Part shown: positions 1-5,455 of the stretch, one piece after another
Position numbering within the stretch: position 1 is the first letter of the stretch
Layout: each line of letters opens with the position of its first letter
Assembly (NCBI GenBank): GCA_964404765.1
Contig: CAYOLL010000196.1
Span: forward strand, 1-10,236
Length of the DNA: 10,236 nt
From: CAYOLL01 sp964404765 [NCBI: uncultured Gemmatimonadota bacterium]
GTDB taxonomy: Bacteria; 4572-55
Direction: 5' to 3'
Made by a program: the position numbers and the translations under genes
Notes under the pieces: model-generated
What the model saw: only the letters and a program-made list of their open reading frames with translations
The model's database searches: none
Told to the model about the DNA's origin: nothing

Positions 1-129
1 CCATTGATAATCGGCGTACGTCGGCTGATAATCAAAAATATAGCCGGAAATCGTGTCGGCCAAAACCAATGCTGGTGTTAATAGCAATGTTATAAGCGTC
101 ACAAAAGAAAAGCGATTGTGCAGGGTCAT
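1..129 (-). CDS. Secreted protein of unknown function, N-terminal fragment
   Basis: This frame opens with ATG at 129 and runs out of the window after 43 codons, so only the N-terminus is visible. It reads MTLHNRFSFVTLITLLLTPA followed by LVLADTISGYIFDYQ. That is a classical Sec signal peptide: a short polar start, a hydrophobic core at about residues 8-22, and a likely cleavage after VLA before Asp25. The mature start (DTISGYIFD) resembles the first beta strand of many extracellular beta-sandwich domains, but too little is visible to name a family. An AAGG stretch lies about 8 nt upstream of the ATG. It follows the second fibre gene by 58 bp on the same strand with no obvious terminator between, so it is probably the third gene of the fibre operon. 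Confidence 0.7.
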   Translation of the reverse strand, partial: MTLHNRFSFVTLITLLLTPALVLADTISGYIFDYQPTYADYQW

Positions 130-187
130 TTCAGCGCCTTATTATCAAAGTTTGATGCAAGATGGACAGGTGGCGTCCATTTATAAT

Positions 188-2509
188 TTAATTTCCGGCA
201 GCGGCCTTCAGTGTCTGGCCGGATTCGCGGGATTCCAGCTTGAGCAGCGTTTGCTGGATCACGGCCACTTGTTTCTTCAGCGCATCCAATTCGGCGGTTT
301 TGGCGTGGAGCGTGGCCAGTTCCGCCGCTTGCTGTTTCAACAGCGTATTTTGACTCTCGATTTCCGCCTGCTGTTCTTGAATCGCCTGCAGCAGCACCGC
401 CGTAAAGTTGGCGTATTCCACCGACAAGTAGCCTTGCGCGTCGGTCTGCACCAATTCCGGGAAGACTTTTTGGACATCCTGGGCGATAACCCCGATATGG
501 TCGCCGGCCGGATGGGTGGTTTGATCTTTAAACGCAAAATAGACCGGTTTAATCGCGTTAATTTTATCCAGAGCTTGACCCAACGGGCGGATATTTTGCT
601 TGAGCCGGGCGTCGGAAAGTTGGGTGAGTGTGCCGGCGATGGTCATGTTGCCGTTTTTGTATAAAACTAAGGCCGTGCTGCGCGATGAAACGCCGGAACC
701 GTTGCCAGCTACTAACAACGGATTTGTCGCAATCCAACTGTCGGTTGTCCCGGTCGTGTCGGCATTAAATTGGCCAATTGTTAGGGCACCGTAAGAGCCG
801 GTAATTGTTTCGTAGCCCATTGCAGCCGAATTATTTCCTTTAGCATGTGTCCCATCGCCCATGGAAAATGAATTGACCCCCGAAGCCGTGGTGTTGTCGC
901 CCGTGGCGGTTGAACTGCCGCCGGAAGCTAACGTGGCGTAGCCCATTGCCGTCGCATTATTGGCGGTCGCATTTGTGGCGTCGCCCATTGCTGTGGAACG
1001 GCCCATCGTTGCCCGCGTATTTTGACCAAAAGCCGTGGAATTTAGCCCGCTGGCAATTGTACTCACCCCAAACGCGGTAGAATTTAAACCGCTGGCGATG
1101 GTACCATTGCCAAACGCGGTAGAATTTAAATCGCTGGCGATTGAGTTGTAGCCAAAGGCGGTGGAGCGCTCACCTAAAGCTTTGGTTTTGTGTCCAAACG
1201 CTGTGGAGTTAACGCCGGTGGCAATTGAGCTGTCGCCCATGGCGGTGGAGCTGCCGCCGGAGGCCAGCGTCCGATAACCCATAGCGGTGGCATTGTCCGC
1301 CGTGGCTTTTGTTTCATGCCCCATCGCGGTGGAGCGCCCCATCGTCGCTTGGGTGTCGCGGCCAAAAGCGGTTGAATTTGTCCCGCTGGCAATTGTGCCC
1401 TCGCCAAAAGCTGTGGAGCGCCCCATCGTCGCTTGGGTGTCGCGGCCAAAAGCGGTTGAATTTGTCCCGCTGGCAATTGTGCCCTCGCCAAAAGCTGTGG
1501 AATTGACGCCGCTGGCATTTGTGCCCTCGCCAAAAGCGGTGGCGTTATCGCCGGCCGCGGTCGTTAGCCGACCGGCTGACAGTGCATTCGGCCCGGACGC
1601 GACGGTTAACTCACCCATAGCCATCGCATTCTCTCCGCCGGCAATGGTGGAATGGCCAAAGGCTTGCGAATAGTTGCCGCTGGCTTTACACCTGAAACCG
1701 GCCGAAAGAGAGTTTGTCCCTACGTCCGCCGCGCTTTGTATCAAAACCTGGCCGACCAAAAAGGCGTTTTTGACCGGATACCACAACATGCGCTGGTCAT
1801 CGATGACCTCGGTAAAAGCCGTGTCCGGCGAAAGCATGATGGCTTGCTGTTGGGATGAAGTGCCTTTGTCAAAAATATTTAGCGATGTTTTATCGAAGCC
1901 CGTGCTGAACAAGACAACCTCATCTGCCCGCGGCGCGCCGCCGCTTGTGCCGCCGCCATTTCCCTGCGTACAAGTGGCAGTGCGATGGCTGGAGCGCAAA
2001 GGCACCGCCGTCGAATCCACAAAGCGGGTTTGATTACCAAAAACGCCGACTTGAAACAGGTTAATTTCATCCGCGCGGGGCGCGCCGCCGGATGTGCTGC
2101 CGCCATTTCCCTGCGTACATGTTGCCGTGCGATGGCTGGTGCGCAAGGGCACCGGCACGCTGGGATCGACAAAGCGGGTTTGGTTGCCGTAAATCCCGAA
2201 ATGGCTGACGTTTAGCTCGTCAACACCCAACGTCAGCGTTGGATTGCCAAAGGTGGCCACGCCTTTTGTCGGTGCGCCCGGTTCGGTGACTTGATTGTCT
2301 TTAAACTTGATGATCGTGCCGTCTTCCATCACCTGAAACAGCTTGTTGCCGTTTTTTCGGAATTCCAGCGCGTTTTCGTCTACGACAAAAACCGTGTCGC
2401 CGGCGGTGTTGGTGACGACAAAGAGCGGCGCGGCATAAAGGCCGGAGTGAATGCTCAAAACGCTGAGCAAAACCGACAGCCATAAACCAACAGATTTTCG
2501 TGTTCGCAT
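188..2509 (-). CDS. Secreted YadA-head-like fibre protein with C-terminal S74 chaperone domain (14-residue head repeats)
   Basis: A 773-residue protein. Domains in order: signal peptide (1-26, cleavage about LYA/AP); a conserved N-terminal segment with GDTVFVVDENALEF (37-50); two copies of a roughly 50-residue Cys/Gly-rich module (about 105-203, Cys131 and Cys180); a linker; then about 22 units of a 14-residue repeat (266-579, typical unit NSTAFGEGTIASG) like the left-handed beta-roll head of YadA-type trimeric adhesins. The C-terminus is a Peptidase_S74/intramolecular chaperone domain (about 631-705), where SDARLKQNI carries the Ser632 and Lys637 expected of the self-cleaving dyad, followed by a coiled coil (about 705-760). 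In characterised S74 proteins this domain trimerises the fibre and cuts itself off; doing so here is inference. No C-terminal YadA beta-barrel anchor is present. The start is supported by AAGGAG 8 nt before ATG. It lies 54 bp after its paralogue. Confidence 0.9.
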   Translation of the reverse strand: MRTRKSVGLWLSVLLSVLSIHSGLYAAPLFVVTNTAGDTVFVVDENALEFRKNGNKLFQVMEDGTIIKFKDNQVTEPGAPTKGVATFGNPTLTLGVDELNVSHFGIYGNQTRFVDPSVPVPLRTSHRTATCTQGNGGSTSGGAPRADEINLFQVGVFGNQTRFVDSTAVPLRSSHRTATCTQGNGGGTSGGAPRADEVVLFSTGFDKTSLNIFDKGTSSQQQAIMLSPDTAFTEVIDDQRMLWYPVKNAFLVGQVLIQSAADVGTNSLSAGFRCKASGNYSQAFGHSTIAGGENAMAMGELTVASGPNALSAGRLTTAAGDNATAFGEGTNASGVNSTAFGEGTIASGTNSTAFGRDTQATMGRSTAFGEGTIASGTNSTAFGRDTQATMGRSTAMGHETKATADNATAMGYRTLASGGSSTAMGDSSIATGVNSTAFGHKTKALGERSTAFGYNSIASDLNSTAFGNGTIASGLNSTAFGVSTIASGLNSTAFGQNTRATMGRSTAMGDATNATANNATAMGYATLASGGSSTATGDNTTASGVNSFSMGDGTHAKGNNSAAMGYETITGSYGALTIGQFNADTTGTTDSWIATNPLLVAGNGSGVSSRSTALVLYKNGNMTIAGTLTQLSDARLKQNIRPLGQALDKINAIKPVYFAFKDQTTHPAGDHIGVIAQDVQKVFPELVQTDAQGYLSVEYANFTAVLLQAIQEQQAEIESQNTLLKQQAAELATLHAKTAELDALKKQVAVIQQTLLKLESRESGQTLKAAAGN
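773..1714 (-). repeat. Coding tandem repeats, 14-residue YadA-head-like units
   Basis: Encodes residues 266-579 of the second fibre protein. An Asn/Arg-Ser-Thr-Ala-Phe/Met-Gly motif recurs at a strict 14-residue (42-bp) spacing from residue 266 to 560 (for example at 322, 336, 350, 364, 378, 392, 406, 420, 434), with no register slip that I can find. The units are diverged at DNA level except for one recent 84-bp duplication. Confidence 0.85.
1329..1496 (-). repeat. Exact 84-bp tandem duplication inside the fibre head
   Basis: Bases 1329-1412 and 1413-1496 are identical, and the identity continues 5 bases further. The unit equals two 14-residue head repeats (28 residues, GRSTAFGEGTIASGTNSTAF plus GRDTQATM), so the reading frame and the 14-residue register are kept. 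Neighbouring repeats differ at many positions, so this copy is a recent slippage or recombination event. Confidence 0.93.
1901..2197 (-). repeat. Two copies of a ~150-bp coding repeat (Cys/Gly-rich module)
   Basis: Encodes residues 105-203 of the second fibre protein. Each copy has the order G-x-x/Y/F-GNQTRFVD, then LR(S/T)SHRTATCTQGNGG, then GGAPRADE and a hydrophobic tail. The period is 50 residues. The same module occurs three times in the upstream paralogue. I do not recognise it as a named domain. Confidence 0.85.
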
Positions 2510-2563
2510 AGCAAAATCTCCTTGTGGATAAGAATGATTGTAACGCTTTCGGTGGTTCTTGTT

Positions 2564-4795
2564 TTACTTTACGGAAGCTTTTAACGATTTTTCCGAATCG
2601 CTTGACTCAAACTTTAGCAAAACTTGTTGCATCAGGGTCATTTGTCTTTTTAGCGCATCCAATTCCGTACCCTGTTGCTTCAGGCGCGTATTTTGGCTTT
2701 CGATTTCGGCCTGCTGCTCTTTAATTGCTTCCACCAAAACCGGCACGATACGCGCGTAATCAACAGCTTTGTAACCAGCGGCATTGGTTTGGACAACTTC
2801 GGGTAAAATTTTTTCTACCGACTGGGCAATCAGACCGATTTGCGCATCTTCGGTAAAGTGCATTTCCGGAAATGCATCGCTACGCCAACGATAACGTACC
2901 GGCTCCAAACCGGCCAGAATGTTCTGCGCATTCGTCAGCAAGATAATGTCTTTTTTATATCGCTGATCGGAACAGGCGGCGATAGTTCCGGTGGCACAAA
3001 TGTTGCCTATGACATGAAGTTTTTCCGCCGGGGAATCCGTGCCGATGCCGACTTTAAGCGCGGCGCTGGTCGGGTCACCAAGCACAATGGCGTCATCAAT
3101 AGCCACTTTGGCCTGATAGCCAAAAGCCGCCGCCCGATTGACGGCGCCCGAATTCGCTACGCCGGCATCGTCTCCGATAAAAGTGTTATAGTCGCCATCG
3201 GTTAGATTGATGCCGGCATTATGGCCAAGCGCGGTGTTGCTTTCACCTTTTGTCAGGTGAGGTAAAGCCTCATTGCCAACGGATACGTTATCCGTGCCTT
3301 CCGAGCAATTCAACATGGCCAAATCCCCTAAAGCGACATTTCCCCCACCTGTAAGCATGTTTTTTGCAGCGGCATCCCCAACGACGATATTGCCGATCCC
3401 TCCGGTGAGCGTGCTTAGCGCCAAATTACCGAGGACAATATTGAAAGCGCCATCGGTATTACTTTCTAACGAATTAAGGCCAATGGCAATATTATTGAAC
3501 CCGGCAACGTTGGTAGACAGCGCACCTCTACCGATCGCTACGTTATCCGTCCCGGAGGAGTTGGCGCTTAAAGCGGAATCGCCAATGGCCACATTACTTT
3601 GCCCGGTCGTGTTGGTAGTCAGGGCATTTGTGCCAATGGCCACATTACTTTGCCCGGTAGTGTTGGCGTATAGAGTATTAGTGCCGATAGCCACGTTACT
3701 CCAGCCTGTATGATTCACAGCGCCCGCTAAGGCCAGGGTGCCAATCGCCACATTCAAAGAGCCGCTGGTATTGCTGAACATCGATCCGTTTCCTACAGCA
3801 ACATTCTGGTAGCCGCTGGTTGTTACGTACAGCGCTTGAATGCCCATACCCACATTGTCATAACCGCTGTATTCGGTTTCGTCCTCGAAAGCTGTGAGGG
3901 TACTGAGTGCATCTTGGCCAAAGGCGATATTGCCGTTGCCGGTTTTGCCGCCGGCCGTAGCCAACAAATTCACGTCGTCTGTTCCGGCGCGGTTTGTTCC
4001 GCTAACCATAAAAGCCGCGTCCTGACCACCTTCGCGCTTTAAATTGATGGCTGACGACTCCATATCCAGATGCATCATCTTCGCCTCGTCGGCGCGCGGT
4101 GCGCCGCCCGAAGTACCGCCGCCATTGCCCTGCGTACAAGTGGCCGTGCGATGGCTGGAACGGGCCGCCGCGGTGGAATCCACAAACCGGGTCGTATTGC
4201 CGAACATGCCCATTTGGAATAAATTAACTTCGTCGGCTCGGGGCGCGCCGCCGGTTGTCCCGCCGCCATTGCCTTGCGTACAGGTCGCCGTGCGATGGCT
4301 GCTGCGCAGGGCGGCCGCCATTGGATCCACAAAACGGGTTTGGTTGCCAAAAACACCGATTTGCGTCAGGTTAATTTCGTCCGCACGGGGTGCGCCGCCT
4401 GTACCGCCGCCGTTGCCCTGAGTGCAGGTGGCGGTGCGATGACTGCTGCGTAACTCCGCCGGCACATTCGGATCGACAAACCGGGTTTGGTTGCCGTAAA
4501 TGCCAAAATGGCTTACGTTCATTTCACCGCTGCCCAAGGTCAAGGCCGGATTGCCAAAGGTGGCGATTCCGACGGAAGGCGCATTTTGGTCGGTGACCTG
4601 CGAATCGCGGAAACGAATGACCGTGCCGTCTTCCGTTACTTTAAACGCCGGCCGGCCATTGGCCCGAAACTCCAACGCATCCTGGTGGACGACAAAAACC
4701 GTATCGCCCTGTTCCGAGCGGATGACAAATAAAGGCTCGGCGTTAGCCCGAGCGACTCCGGCATACAACAACATAATGATAAATATTCGGCGCAT
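2564..4795 (-). CDS. Secreted fibre protein with 17-residue head repeats and C-terminal S74 chaperone domain
   Basis: A 743-residue paralogue of the next gene. Domains in order: signal peptide (1-19, cleavage about ANA/EP); an N-terminal segment with GDTVFVVHQDALEF (30-43); three Cys/Gly-rich modules (about 98-238; Cys124, Cys172, Cys220); then a repeat region (314-541) in which N(V/I)A(I/V)G recurs every 17 residues, typical unit NVAIGTNALTTNTTGQS, probably a left-handed beta-roll stalk or head. A VGIGTDSPAEKLHVIG stretch precedes the S74 domain (about 608-690), where SDQRYKKDI gives Ser609 and Lys614 at the spacing of the self-cleavage dyad, and a short coiled coil (690-730) ends the protein. 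No membrane anchor follows it. AAGGAG lies 5 nt before the ATG. The gene is 42 bp after the toxin frame and probably first in the fibre operon. S74 is best known from phage tail spikes, but the signal peptide and lack of phage genes argue for a cellular surface protein. Confidence 0.9.
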   Translation of the reverse strand: MRRIFIIMLLYAGVARANAEPLFVIRSEQGDTVFVVHQDALEFRANGRPAFKVTEDGTVIRFRDSQVTDQNAPSVGIATFGNPALTLGSGEMNVSHFGIYGNQTRFVDPNVPAELRSSHRTATCTQGNGGGTGGAPRADEINLTQIGVFGNQTRFVDPMAAALRSSHRTATCTQGNGGGTTGGAPRADEVNLFQMGMFGNTTRFVDSTAAARSSHRTATCTQGNGGGTSGGAPRADEAKMMHLDMESSAINLKREGGQDAAFMVSGTNRAGTDDVNLLATAGGKTGNGNIAFGQDALSTLTAFEDETEYSGYDNVGMGIQALYVTTSGYQNVAVGNGSMFSNTSGSLNVAIGTLALAGAVNHTGWSNVAIGTNTLYANTTGQSNVAIGTNALTTNTTGQSNVAIGDSALSANSSGTDNVAIGRGALSTNVAGFNNIAIGLNSLESNTDGAFNIVLGNLALSTLTGGIGNIVVGDAAAKNMLTGGGNVALGDLAMLNCSEGTDNVSVGNEALPHLTKGESNTALGHNAGINLTDGDYNTFIGDDAGVANSGAVNRAAAFGYQAKVAIDDAIVLGDPTSAALKVGIGTDSPAEKLHVIGNICATGTIAACSDQRYKKDIILLTNAQNILAGLEPVRYRWRSDAFPEMHFTEDAQIGLIAQSVEKILPEVVQTNAAGYKAVDYARIVPVLVEAIKEQQAEIESQNTRLKQQGTELDALKRQMTLMQQVLLKFESSDSEKSLKASVK
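3173..3856 (-). repeat. Coding tandem repeats, 17-residue NVAIG units
   Basis: Encodes residues 314-541 of the first fibre protein. The Asn of N-x-x-(I/V/L)-G falls at 367, 384, 401, 418, 435, 452, 469, 486, 503, 520 and 537: eleven units at an exact 17-residue (51-bp) spacing. Earlier units at 314, 331 and 348 are separated from the rest by one 19-residue step. The pattern suggests one beta-helical turn per unit. Confidence 0.85.
4082..4504 (-). repeat. Three copies of the ~147-bp Cys/Gly-rich module repeat
   Basis: Encodes residues 98-238 of the first fibre protein, period about 49 residues. Each copy carries GN(Q/T)TRFVD, RSSHRTATCTQGNGGG and GGAPRADE, with a single cysteine. At DNA level the copies, and those in the downstream gene, share GC-rich blocks with a GGCGCGCC core, so they are targets for recombination within and between the genes. 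Confidence 0.85.
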
Positions 4796-4837
4796 AACTT
4801 CTCCTTTTTACGTTGATTCCCCTTATGTGTGACTTCA

Positions 4838-5098
4838 TTACGCTAATTGTCGAATCAGCCTATCATAATCGCCATGCGTGCAAATCCAAAACCAGATAAT
4901 TGTATTGCCCTTTTTAATTCCTACCGCCCGCCAGCCGATGCCCACGCGCACCGAATAAATTGGCAGGCGTTGGCCGACTTCCTTAAACTCCAGACTTGGA
5001 TGGTATGGGTTCACTTTCCATAGCCTGTAGCTTTGCCGTGCCTTCCGGCGAATCCGCTCAGGCAGTTTGCGGTGGCAGGCATCGTTTAAATGGGAGAT
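4838..5098 (-). CDS. RelE/ParE-type toxin-like protein without a canonical start codon
   Basis: The open frame ending at TAA 4840-4838 encodes about 86 residues: LPERIRRKARQSYRLW, NPYHPSLEFK, IYSVRVGIGWRAVG and IIWFWICTHGDYDRLI. This is the sequence pattern of small RelE/ParE-superfamily toxins of type II toxin-antitoxin systems: a helical N-terminus, NP-HPSL-FK, Y-VR-----RA-G, then IWFWIG-H--YD-L. Such proteins are usually mRNA interferases or gyrase inhibitors; which applies here cannot be told. No ATG, GTG or TTG lies in frame before the conserved region. The annotated 5' end is an ATC that overlaps the antitoxin stop by one base (TAATC, where TAATG would be the classic overlap). An ATG at 5108-5106 is one base out of frame and would give MTVISHLND if one base were removed. 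The gene is therefore probably start-defective or starts unconventionally, fitting its broken partner. Confidence 0.65.
   Translation of the reverse strand: MSHLNDACHRKLPERIRRKARQSYRLWKVNPYHPSLEFKEVGQRLPIYSVRVGIGWRAVGIKKGNTIIWFWICTHGDYDRLIRQLA
4862..4889 (-). promoter_or_regulatory. Possible promoter for the fibre operon
   Basis: On the minus strand TTGGAT (4889-4884) and TATGAT (4867-4862) are separated by 16 bp and lie about 65 bp before the first fibre ATG, inside the end of the toxin frame. They match a sigma-70-like promoter only loosely. Read-through from the toxin-antitoxin region is the alternative. Confidence 0.25.
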
Positions 5099-5429
5099 TA
5101 CAGTTCATCAAACCCCATCTGCTTTGTCCGTCCGGCTTTAAAATCCGCCAATGCTTTGAGCGCTACAGCGTTTAAGAAAATGTTTTTGGGGACGGGACCG
5201 ACTGTTTGTAGCACAGATTAGCAATCTGTGCTTTGTGGGGATAGGCACAGATTGCTAATCTGTGCTACATCGTCGCCAAAAACAATAACTGCGGCTGCGA
5301 TTGGGCAAAAGCCGTCTGCCAACGGGCCTCGGATTCCAAATCCTCCATTAATTCCGCAGCTATTTCATCTTGAATCGTGTCCGGAAGTTGTGCGGCTTTT
5401 TGAAATGCTTGCGATAAGACCGTGGTCAT
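5098..5429 (-). pseudogene. Antitoxin gene split by a hairpin element
   Basis: The upstream part begins with ATG at 5429 behind AAGGAG (5442-5437) and reads MTTVLSQAFQKAAQLPDTIQ, then DEIAAELMEDLESEARWQTA and FAQSQPQLLFLATM. It stops at TAG 5267-5265, a codon formed by the start of the inverted repeat. The downstream part, in another frame, reads ALKALADFKAGRTKQMGFDEL and stops at 5100-5098, directly against the toxin. Joined, they match small antitoxins of RelE/ParE pairs (M-x-x-LxKAFxxAxxLPxxxQDxIA, RWxxxFAxSQxxL, ALAxFxAGRT). The intervening DNA of about 100-120 bp is foreign to the gene. The 54-residue N-terminal product lacks the end that in many such antitoxins wraps the toxin, so it is probably non-functional. 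It lies 26 bp after the TIR gene. Confidence 0.75.
5182..5283. repeat. MITE/REP-like inverted-repeat element inserted in the antitoxin gene
   Basis: The core is two perfect 25-bp inverted arms, 5207-5231 and 5245-5269, with a 13-base loop. Each arm is itself nearly palindromic (GCACAGATT-AGC-AATCTGTGC), so one long cruciform or two small hairpins can form. Outside the core, GTTTTTGGGGACG (5182-5194) is mirrored by the complement of 5271-5283 with one mismatch, suggesting terminal inverted repeats about 102 bp apart. It encodes nothing. The true ends may lie slightly further out; I saw no clear target-site duplication. Confidence 0.8.
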
Positions 5430-5455
5430 TTTTTGACTCCTTTCAATCATTAAAC

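Noticed and set aside
53-664. Plus-strand open frame of 203 codons
   Set aside because: It lies opposite the S74/coiled-coil coding part of the fibre gene, which has clear domain homology; its residues are the antisense shadow.
188-4795. Prophage tail-spike genes, suggested by the S74 domains
   Set aside because: Both proteins have signal peptides and YadA-type heads, and no phage structural or lysis gene is nearby.
5265-5450. Longer antitoxin start at 5450 (MIERSQKM)
   Set aside because: AAGGAG at 5442-5437 is ideally spaced for the ATG at 5429, and family members begin at the MTTVL-like position.
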